Below, piece by piece: positions 53,133 to 64,000 of a stretch of DNA of 64,000 nucleotides. The notes under the pieces are model-generated. The model did no database searches. It had not been told where the DNA came from and saw only the letters and a program-made list of their open reading frames with translations. This DNA comes from Phenylobacterium sp. NIBR 498073 (GTDB lineage Bacteria; Pseudomonadota; Alphaproteobacteria; Caulobacterales; Caulobacteraceae). The position numbers were made by a program, and so were the translations under genes. The number at the start of each line of letters is the position of its first letter. The first letter of the stretch is position 1. The DNA lies in NCBI RefSeq assembly GCF_027286305.1, contig NZ_CP114599.1:434001-498000 (forward strand), given 5' to 3'.

Positions 53133-54971
53133 TTGCTTGCCCTCGCCGCCGCCGCGTCGCTGTCGCTGACCGCGCCCGAACTGCCGCCCCTGCCGCCGAT
53201 CAAGCGCGAGGCGCAGGTGGTTTATGTCGACCGCGCCGGCGCGGTGCTGGGCGTGCGCGGCGGCCGCTATGGTCCGCCGGTCGACATCGCCAAGCTGCCG
53301 CCCCACGTGTCGGCCGCCTTCATCGCCATCGAGGACCGCCGCTTCTACGAACACACCGGGTTCGATGCGATCGGCATCGCCCGGGCCATCGTCGCCAACG
53401 CCGAGCAGGGCCGCGCCGCGCAGGGCGCCTCGACCATCACCCAGCAGCTGGCCCGCAACCTCTTCCTCAGCGCCGACCAGACCATGGAGCGCAAGGCCAA
53501 GGAGGTGATGTACGCCGTCCAGCTGGAGCGGACCTATTCCAAAAAGCAGATTCTCGGCCTCTATCTGAGCCGGGTCTATTTCGGCTCGGGCGCCTACGGG
53601 ATCGAGCAGGCCTCGCGCCGCTATTTCGGCAAGAGCGCCGCCAAGCTGAGTGTGCGGGAAGCTGCGACCCTGGCCGGGGTGCTGAAGTCGCCGACCAAGT
53701 ACAATCCGATCGAGCAGCCGGCCAACGCCGCGGCCCGCGCCGATCTGGTGCTGGCGGCCATGGTCGAGACCGGCGCGATCACGCCGGCCCAGCGCAAGCA
53801 GGCCATGGCCCAGCCGCTGAAGCTGGCCGGCGGCGCCTACAGCGCTTCGGCCAACTACTTCATCGATTGGCTGGACGGTCAGCGCCGCCGTCTGGTTGGC
53901 GCGCCCAAGCAAGACGTCATCGTCGAGACCACCCTGGACGCCGGGCTGGAGGCCGCCGCCGCCGCCCAGACCCGCGCCGTGGTCGAGCGCTACAAGGCCC
54001 AGGGGGTCAGCCAGGCCGCGCTGGTGGCGCTGGACGGGCAGGGGCGGGTGCGGGCGATGGTCGGCGGCGTCGACTACGCCGCTGCGCCCTACAACCGCGC
54101 GGTCACCGCCAAGCGGCAGGCAGGCTCGGCCTGGAAGCCGTTCGTCTACCTCACCGCGCTGGAGGCGGGGCGGACGCCGGACATGGCGGTGATAGACGAG
54201 CCGATCACCATCGGGACCTGGTCGCCGCAGAACTACAGCAACACCTACGCCGGGGCCCTGACCCTGGAGCAGGCGGTGGCGCAGTCGACCAACACCGTGG
54301 CCGTGCGGCTGGCCGACGAGGTCGGGCGCGGCAATGTGGCGGCGACCGCCAAGCGGCTGGGCGTGGCCTCGGCCGTGAACACCGACCCGGCCATGGCGCT
54401 GGGCACCAGCCTCGTCTCGCCGCTGGAGATGGCCCAGGCCTATGGCGCGTTCTCGAACGGTGGCAATCGAGTGCAGGCCTATGGCATCGAGCGCATCCGC
54501 ACGGTCGGTGGCCAGGTGCTCTATCAGCGCAAGGCGGCCTCGGCGGCGAACGTAATCGGCAATCCGGCGCTCAGCGACCTCAACCGCATGCTGCGCGGCG
54601 TGGTCGCCGCCGGCACCGGGACCCGCGCCAAGATCCCGGGTTACGACATCGCCGGCAAGACCGGCACGACCAGCGACTACAAGGACGCCTGGTTCGCCGG
54701 CTACAGCGGCGGCTTCACGACCGTCGTCTGGATGGGCAACGACAGCGGCGCGCCGATGAAGCGGGTGACCGGCGGCGGGGCCCCGGCCGAGCTGTGGCGC
54801 GGCTTCATGGTCACGGCGCTGAAGCGCGGCCCCTCCCAGGCGATCCCCTACGGCCCGCCGGCGGCCGCGCCGCCGCCGCTTCCGGAGACGATCGAAACCC
54901 TGCTGGAGGATGCGCCCGAACCGGCGCCGGCCACGACCACGGCCGAAGTGATCGATGAGCCGCCGATCTAG
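53133..54971 (+). CDS. Class A penicillin-binding protein 1 (transglycosylase-transpeptidase)
   Basis: A 612-residue cell-wall polymerase. The GT51 domain has FIAIEDRRFYEHTGFD and GASTITQQLARNLFLS with ERTYSKKQILGLYLS; the transpeptidase has the SxxK in GSAWKPFVYL, STN and the KTGTTSDYKDAWFAGY motif. The only in-frame start is TTG 53133 (GGAG 10 nt upstream), since a stop lies just before it. This leaves a signal-like segment (MLALAAAASLSL) without a basic n-region. Membrane anchoring is thus weak or by signal peptide only. It converges head-on with a paralogue. Confidence 0.88.
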   Translation: MLALAAAASLSLTAPELPPLPPIKREAQVVYVDRAGAVLGVRGGRYGPPVDIAKLPPHVSAAFIAIEDRRFYEHTGFDAIGIARAIVANAEQGRAAQGASTITQQLARNLFLSADQTMERKAKEVMYAVQLERTYSKKQILGLYLSRVYFGSGAYGIEQASRRYFGKSAAKLSVREAATLAGVLKSPTKYNPIEQPANAAARADLVLAAMVETGAITPAQRKQAMAQPLKLAGGAYSASANYFIDWLDGQRRRLVGAPKQDVIVETTLDAGLEAAAAAQTRAVVERYKAQGVSQAALVALDGQGRVRAMVGGVDYAAAPYNRAVTAKRQAGSAWKPFVYLTALEAGRTPDMAVIDEPITIGTWSPQNYSNTYAGALTLEQAVAQSTNTVAVRLADEVGRGNVAATAKRLGVASAVNTDPAMALGTSLVSPLEMAQAYGAFSNGGNRVQAYGIERIRTVGGQVLYQRKAASAANVIGNPALSDLNRMLRGVVAAGTGTRAKIPGYDIAGKTGTTSDYKDAWFAGYSGGFTTVVWMGNDSGAPMKRVTGGGAPAELWRGFMVTALKRGPSQAIPYGPPAAAPPPLPETIETLLEDAPEPAPATTTAEVIDEPPI

Positions 54972-56939
54972 CTAGAACGGAGGGTCGTCGGTCGGGGCCT
55001 TCGGCTGCGGGGCCTGCGGCTGGGGCGCCGGCTGGCCGCCGACCCCGATGGCGTCGGCGATGCCGTCGACCAGGTCGCCGATCGGATCGCTGGGGGCGGG
55101 CGGCTCGTAGGTGCCGCCGGGAATGGCCTGGACCTTCAGGCGCGGCAGGGCCTGGCCCATGAACTCGCGCCAGATGACTGCCGGGGCTCCGCCGCCGGTC
55201 ACCCGCTTCATCGGCTTGTTGTCGTCCTTGCCGACCCAGACCGCGGCGACGAAGCCGCCGGTGTAGCCGACGAACCAGGCGTCGCGGTAATCGCTGGTGG
55301 TGCCGGTCTTGCCGGCCAGATCGTAGCCGGGGACCTTGGCGCGGGTTCCGGTGCCGCTGGCCACCACCTGGCGCATCATCTGGTTCATGTACTGAAGGGC
55401 CGGCGTGCCGATGACCTGGGTGCGCTCGGTCCTCTCGACGCTGTGGTCGTAGAGGATCTTGCCGCTGGCGGTGCGTATGCGCTGGATTCCGTAGCCCTTG
55501 GCCAGGAACCCGCCGTTGGCGAACGGGGCGTAGGCCTGGGCCATTTCCATCGGGCTGACCTCGACCGCGCCGAGCGCCATCGAGGGATCGAGCTGGATGT
55601 GCGAATTGATGCCGAGCCGGCGGGCGGCGGCGGCGACGTTGCCGGTGCCGACCTCGTTGGCCAGCCGCGCGGCGACGGTGTTGATCGACTGGGCCAGCGC
55701 CGTCTGCAGCGTCATCGGCCCGCGAAAGTCGCCCGTGTAGTTGCGCGGCTCCCAATTGCCGATCTTGATCGGCTCGTCGACGACCATGTCGGCCGGGGTG
55801 CGCCCGGCCTCCATCGCCGCCAGATAGACGAACGGCTTGAACGCCGAGCCCGCCTGGCGGCGGGCCGTGGTGGCGCGGTCGAACTGGCTGTCGTTGTAGT
55901 TGGCCCCGCCGACATAGGCCCGGATGCGGCCCTCGCCGTCGATGGCGACCAGCGCGCCCTGGCCGATGCCCTGGCTCTTGCCGGCCTCGACGCCCTTGCG
56001 CAGCGCCTGCTCGGCGGCGGTTTGGATCGGCAGGTCCAGGGTGGTCTCGACCACCAGGTCCTCGGTCGGCTCGCCGACCAGGCTGCGGACCTGGTCGTCG
56101 ACCCAATCGGTGAAGTACTGCGCTCGCTGGTTGGCGAGCGTCGGGTTGACCCGCACCGGGGTCTTGAAGGCCGCGTCGCGCTCGGCCTCGGTGATGGCGC
56201 CGGTGCGGACCATCTCATCGAGCACGATGGTGGCGCGGCGCTCGGCGCGGTCGGTGGCCGAGACCGGCGAATAGCGGCTGGGACCCTTCATCATGCCGGC
56301 CAGCAGGGCGCTTTCGCCGAGGGTCAGCTGCGAGGCCGGCTTGCCGAAATAGCGTTGCGAGGCGGCCTCGATCCCATAGGCGCCGCCGCCGAAATAGACC
56401 CGGTTCAGATAGAGAGAAAGAATCTCCTTCTTGGAGAACTTGGCCTCCAGCCACATGGCCAGGATCAGCTCCTGGGCCTTGCGCCGATAGTTCTGGCTGG
56501 GCGTCAGGAACAGGTTGCGCGCCAGCTGCTGGGTGATGGTCGAGCCGCCGCGCAGCGGCCCGCCCTTGTTCTGCATGTTGTAGATCTGCGAGCGCAGGAT
56601 GCCCCACGGGTTGAAGCCCGGGTGCCAGTAGAACCAGCGGTCCTCGATGGCGATGAACGCCTTCGGCACGTAGGGCGGCAGGGAATCGAGGTCGACCGGC
56701 GGGGTGTTCTGGCTGCCGCGCACGGCGACGAGCGCGCCGGACTGGTCGAGATAGGAGACCGACGGCGCGCGGGTGACGTCGTTGAGCTTGGAGGTGTCGG
56801 GCAGGTCGACCGCGAACACGGCGAAGAAGGCGACCACGAAGATCAGCCCCCACACGCCCAGGACAGCCGTCCAGTAGAGGAGCGCCTGCAACGGGGTACG
56901 CTGGGCCGGCCGGCGAGGGCCCGGTCCTGACTTGGCCAT
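54972..56939 (-). CDS. Class A penicillin-binding protein 2 (transglycosylase-transpeptidase)
   Basis: A 655-residue paralogue of the protein above. It has a normal cytoplasmic tail and TM anchor (LYWTAVLGVWGLIFVVAFFAVFAV), GT51 motifs (FIAIEDRWFYWHPGFN, GGSTITQQLARNLFLT, KFSKKEILSLYLNRVYF), the SxxK in GSAFKPF, SIN and KTGTTSDYRDAWFVGYTGG. It ends with a Pro/Gln-rich tail (PAPQPQAPQPKAP). Its stop codon directly abuts the stop of the first PBP gene (TAG-CTA), so the pair forms an inverted repeat at gene scale. The ATG at 56939 is the natural start. Confidence 0.93.
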   Translation of the reverse strand: MAKSGPGPRRPAQRTPLQALLYWTAVLGVWGLIFVVAFFAVFAVDLPDTSKLNDVTRAPSVSYLDQSGALVAVRGSQNTPPVDLDSLPPYVPKAFIAIEDRWFYWHPGFNPWGILRSQIYNMQNKGGPLRGGSTITQQLARNLFLTPSQNYRRKAQELILAMWLEAKFSKKEILSLYLNRVYFGGGAYGIEAASQRYFGKPASQLTLGESALLAGMMKGPSRYSPVSATDRAERRATIVLDEMVRTGAITEAERDAAFKTPVRVNPTLANQRAQYFTDWVDDQVRSLVGEPTEDLVVETTLDLPIQTAAEQALRKGVEAGKSQGIGQGALVAIDGEGRIRAYVGGANYNDSQFDRATTARRQAGSAFKPFVYLAAMEAGRTPADMVVDEPIKIGNWEPRNYTGDFRGPMTLQTALAQSINTVAARLANEVGTGNVAAAARRLGINSHIQLDPSMALGAVEVSPMEMAQAYAPFANGGFLAKGYGIQRIRTASGKILYDHSVERTERTQVIGTPALQYMNQMMRQVVASGTGTRAKVPGYDLAGKTGTTSDYRDAWFVGYTGGFVAAVWVGKDDNKPMKRVTGGGAPAVIWREFMGQALPRLKVQAIPGGTYEPPAPSDPIGDLVDGIADAIGVGGQPAPQPQAPQPKAPTDDPPF

Positions 56940-57115
56940 GTGTCGTCCTAAAGAGTTCGCCGATTGCCCGCCCCGGGGCGGCTAGATAGCTGATGCGCAC
57001 CAAACGCGCGACATGATTGACGAGCGATGAACAAGCTTGGCTGTAGTGCGCGCTTGACCCGGCCCCTGGGGCCGCTCCCCTCAATGCGTCGGTCAGCAGC
57101 GCAGCGAGGTGATTC

Positions 57116-58153
57116 GTGACCGGTCAGTTTCTCAATCCGTCGGAGGCCGCGCGGCGGCTGGGGGTGTCGGCCAAGGCGTTGCGGCTTTACGAGGCGCGAG
57201 GCCTGATCATGCCGGTGCGGACTGCGCTGGGGTGGCGGGCTTACGGCTCCGAACAGATGGCGCGGGGCGGGGAGATCGCGACCCTGCGGGCGCTGGGGCT
57301 CAGTCTCGCCCAGGTCGGCCAGGTGCTCGGCGGCGACGTGCAGGCGCTGGAGCCGGCCCTGGCCGCGCATCAGGCGGCGCTGGAGGCGCAGGGCCGCCAT
57401 CTGGAGCAGACGCTCGAACGGGTGCGAGCGATGCGCGCGCAGCTGGCGGCCGGCGCGGCGCCGAGCGTCGCGGACCTGGCGAGCCTGCTGGCGGCGCCGG
57501 CGGTCGCCTTCGACCTGCCCTGGCCGTGGGGCGGCGAGCGGTTCGAGCTGGGCGAGCTTGCGCCGCTGACCTATCTGGTCGGACCGCTGGGCAGCGGCAA
57601 GACGCGGCTGGCCATGCGGCTCGCGCAAGAAATGCCGGGCGGGCGCTTCGTCGGGCTCGAGCGGCTGGAGAGGGAGCCTGAACCGACGCCGGGAGCCGAG
57701 GCCGCGGCGGCCTGGCTGGTCGAGGACGGCGCGACCCGCAGTCCGGCGCTGCTGTCGCTGCTGGCCGAACTGGAGGCGGACGCGGCGGGCCCCCTGGTGG
57801 TCGACATGGTCGAAGAGGGGCTGGACGAAGCGACGCAGGCGGCGCTGATCGCCCGTCTGCGGCGGCGCGGTCCGCGGGCGCGGCCGTTGATCCTGATGAC
57901 CCGCTCCAACGCGATCCTCGACCTGGCCGCCGCCGGTCCCGGCGAGGCGGCGATCTACTGCCCGGCCAATCACAGCCCGCCTATCCGGGTGGCGCTGCAT
58001 CCGGGCGCGGCCGGCTACGAGTCGTTGGCCCTGTGCCTCGCCCCGCCGCAGGTGCGCGCCCGCACCCACGGCATGATCGCCTGGCGGCCGCCCGCAGCGC
58101 ATGAGGGCGTGGTGAGCTCAGCTCACGGAGCATCCGGCGAAAGCATCGTTTGA
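57116..58153 (+). CDS. MerR-type regulator fused to a P-loop NTPase-like domain
   Basis: A 345-residue protein. Residues about 5-75 are a MerR winged HTH (LNPSEAARRLGVSAKALRLYEARGLIMPVRTALGWRAY), followed by a long helix (about 78-125). From about 155 an ATP/GTP-binding domain follows: LVGPLGSGKTRLAMRLAQE is a Walker A, and PLVVDMVEEGLDEATQAA resembles a Walker B. MerR proteins normally end in a small effector domain. The GTG 57116 follows GAGGTG. It is unlinked to clear metal or drug genes. Function unknown; the fused domain could sense a nucleotide. Confidence 0.7.
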   Translation: MTGQFLNPSEAARRLGVSAKALRLYEARGLIMPVRTALGWRAYGSEQMARGGEIATLRALGLSLAQVGQVLGGDVQALEPALAAHQAALEAQGRHLEQTLERVRAMRAQLAAGAAPSVADLASLLAAPAVAFDLPWPWGGERFELGELAPLTYLVGPLGSGKTRLAMRLAQEMPGGRFVGLERLEREPEPTPGAEAAAAWLVEDGATRSPALLSLLAELEADAAGPLVVDMVEEGLDEATQAALIARLRRRGPRARPLILMTRSNAILDLAAAGPGEAAIYCPANHSPPIRVALHPGAAGYESLALCLAPPQVRARTHGMIAWRPPAAHEGVVSSAHGASGESIV

Positions 58154-58448
58154 TCGGGGCGGCGGCGCGTGGCGCAATCGGGGCGAAAGGGGGACGTGCA
58201 ACGCGACCCCGGCGCCCGCGGAAGGCGAGTTCGCCTACATGGGGACGCCGCTATCGCTTCGCAATCCCAACATTTTCGCATAACCGCGTTGCGAAAAAAG
58301 CGGTTGCCGCTGATCTTAACACCGTTATCTTAGCGATGCTTAGTTCAACTCGCGCAGCTGGTGGGGATACCGGCTGCAAATTCCCGGATTGGCCCGAGCC
58401 GTGTCCTGCCGGACTCGCACATTCTCCCCGAACGCTGGAGGGCTTTCG
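58154..58448. promoter_or_regulatory. Gene-free region before the small secreted protein
   Basis: 295 nt without a gene. It is less GC-rich than its surroundings around 58255-58345. The best promoter candidate is TTGCCG (58304-58309) and TATCTT (58326-58331), 16 nt apart, leading to the gene at 58449. I found no CtrA or LexA site here. Confidence 0.45.
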
Positions 58449-58790
58449 ATGAAGCTCCGTACCCTCGCGGCCGCCTGCGCCGCCATGATGTCCGTCTCCT
58501 TCGCCGCTGGCGCGGCCCTGGCTGACGATCCGATCACCGCCAAGCTGCAGACCCCGGTCGCGGAAAAGACCAAGTTCATCGCCGGCGGCGCGGTGTTCCA
58601 ATGCGAAGGCGACACCTGCCTGGCGGCGGCGCCGTCCTCGCGCACCTACGGCGCCTCGACCTGCAAGGAAGTGGCCAAGACCGTTGGCGCGGTCGTCTCG
58701 TTCGGCGGCGCGCGCAAGCAGCTGGAAGCGGCCAAGCTGGAGCAGTGCAACACCGCCGCTCTGCCGGCCCAGCAAGTGGCCAACCGCTAA
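58449..58790 (+). CDS. Small secreted protein with four cysteines (CC_3452-like)
   Basis: A 113-residue protein with a signal peptide (MKLRTLAAACAAMMSVSFAAGAALA) and a mature ~88-residue domain. It has four cysteines (FQCEGDTC, STCKE and LEQCN), likely two disulfides. Its location a few genes before the F1 ATP synthase cluster matches the Caulobacter protein family named after CC_3452; that match is from memory. The function is unknown. A strong terminator follows. Confidence 0.75.
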   Translation: MKLRTLAAACAAMMSVSFAAGAALADDPITAKLQTPVAEKTKFIAGGAVFQCEGDTCLAAAPSSRTYGASTCKEVAKTVGAVVSFGGARKQLEAAKLEQCNTAALPAQQVANR

Positions 58791-58864
58791 AGGCTGAAGG
58801 ATCCAGGTTCGCGCATATCTAGGCGCGCCTCCCAGCCGCTAGTCTAGTCGAGCCTGTAACTCTC

Positions 58865-58895
58865 GGGCGCCGGGCCCTCCGGCGCCCTCTTTTCT
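58865..58895 (+). terminator. Rho-independent terminator of the small secreted protein
   Basis: GGGCGCCGG / CCGGCGCCC 9-bp stem, 5-nt loop, followed by TCTTTTCT. Confidence 0.88.
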
Positions 58896-58955
58896 ATGTG
58901 CGGGGCGGTCCGCCGGCTTGGCCGAGGCGCCGGCGCCGCTTATGAACCCGCCGCG

Positions 58956-59243
58956 ATGAGCCAAGACCCAGTAACCCGACAGACACTATTCCCCACAGGC
59001 CCGGCCCCGGCGGCCGGCCTGCTCGAGCCCGCCCTGGCGCAGGTCGCCGGCGAGGGCGCCGAGCCCGTCTCCCTGACCATCGACTACGGAATCGCCGCCG
59101 CGCCCGGCGCGCCGGTGAATGTCGAGGCGAGCGTCGAGCGCGCCACCCGCACCCTGGTGTTCGCCTATGGCCGCGTGCTGGCGCAGGACGGGGCGGTGCT
59201 GGCCACGGGGGCTGCGGTTTTCCGTAGGGTGAACGCCAGATAA
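58956..59243 (+). CDS. Small hotdog-fold thioesterase-like protein
   Basis: A 95-residue protein that matches only the later part of a PaaI/YbgC-type hotdog domain: SLTIDYGIAAAPGAPVNVEASVERATRTLVFAYGRVLAQDGAVLATGAAVFRRV. The usual N-terminal helix with the catalytic acid is missing, so it may be a non-catalytic relic or a half protein. An ATG at 58956 is used; upstream in-frame starts exist but give poor sequence. It precedes atpH by 186 nt on the same strand. Confidence 0.6.
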   Translation: MSQDPVTRQTLFPTGPAPAAGLLEPALAQVAGEGAEPVSLTIDYGIAAAPGAPVNVEASVERATRTLVFAYGRVLAQDGAVLATGAAVFRRVNAR

Positions 59244-59267
59244 TACAAGGTGTCGCGGCCGGTTTGG

Positions 59268-59296
59268 TTGCGACGCCGAAAATCGCGTGCTATCAG
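59268..59296 (+). promoter_or_regulatory. Candidate promoter of the F1 ATP synthase operon
   Basis: TTGCGA (59268-59273) and TATCAG (59291-59296) are 17 nt apart, about 130 nt before atpH. Visual match only. Confidence 0.35.
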
Positions 59297-59429
59297 GCGC
59301 GCGGCTTCGGGCCAGGGGCTTTTCCAGTCTCGATGGCCAATGTGCTTTTCCAAGCGCTTTCAAGCCTTTAGGGTCGCAGTGGAGATTTCTTCGCCGCGGC
59401 CTTTTGCGCGCACCGGGCGGACAAAATAA

Positions 59430-61524
<2,095 letters not shown>

Positions 61525-61543
61525 GTCAGCGGAGCTTTAGGAG

Positions 61544-64000
<2,457 letters not shown>

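Noticed and set aside
53057..54958. Second long frame overlapping the first PBP on the same strand
   Set aside because: Arg/Gly-rich frame without GT51 or transpeptidase motifs; the other frame carries all of them.
58305..58345. CtrA site (TTAA-N7-TTAA) before the small secreted protein
   Set aside because: The TTAA and TTAG found are 10 nt apart, not 7, so no match.

Overview
The window is very GC-rich, densely coding alphaproteobacterial chromosome. It belongs with high probability to the Caulobacteraceae (Caulobacter/Phenylobacterium type). The best markers are a DivL-like kinase with tyrosine in place of the phospho-acceptor histidine, an EcfG-type sigma factor, RegB/RegA/SenC, AddA/AddB, an F1-only atpHAGD cluster, the TIGR02300 FYDLN protein and MmcB under a GTTC-N7-GTTC type SOS box. 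There is no sign of prophage, plasmid, CRISPR array or transposase; this is mostly core chromosome.

Layout. 1-1.5 kb: edge of a small heat-shock gene, a GFA-like zinc protein, tRNA-Ala(GGC), and the FYDLN protein. 1.6-8.5 kb: aroA-cmk-rpsA, an exported DUF3857/transglutaminase protein, ihfB and mscL. 8.6-14.5 kb: trpF-trpB-(43-codon membrane ORF)-trpA-accD-folC-spermidine-synthase-like gene. 14.5-24.7 kb, all on the minus strand: acyltransferase-tsaE-amgK-murU, then addB-addA and trxA. 24.8-28.4 kb: mmsA, a thioredoxin-like membrane protein, and zapE. 28.4-33 kb: a LysR regulator divergent from sdhCDAB. 33.1-34.7 kb: ferredoxin reductase plus [2Fe-2S] ferredoxin. 34.9-38 kb: an ECF sigma factor and divL. 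38-44.1 kb: a hypothetical protein, a metallopeptidase, a DUF1353 protein, two paralogous diiron ferritin-like proteins flanking a YnfA-type membrane protein, a lipocalin, and mmcB. 44.1-46.8 kb: regA and regB divergent from senC. 46.8-48.5 kb: an ECF42-type sigma factor with its YciI/DGPF partner. 48.7-53 kb: phaZ, a YgjP-like metallopeptidase, a dienelactone-hydrolase-like protein and a serine hydrolase. 53.1-56.9 kb: two convergent class A penicillin-binding proteins. 57.1-59.2 kb: a MerR-ATPase fusion, a small secreted protein and a small hotdog protein. 59.4 kb to the end: atpH-atpA-atpG-atpD.

Most genes are housekeeping and are joined by 1-4 bp start/stop overlaps. The most interesting signal is a palindrome, TGACG-N4-CGTCA. 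It occurs exactly three times among the intergenic regions I read: before the ferredoxin reductase/ferredoxin pair and before each of the two diiron paralogues. I infer one regulon in which the reductase and ferredoxin deliver electrons to two duplicated diiron oxygenases of unknown substrate. Other notable points are a perfect SOS box at mmcB, a MerR regulator fused to a P-loop domain, a small ORF inside the trp operon, catalytic or zinc-ligand substitutions in TrpA and AccD, an AtpD with a Lys/Ala/Pro tail, and two copies of a ~140-bp structured intergenic repeat.
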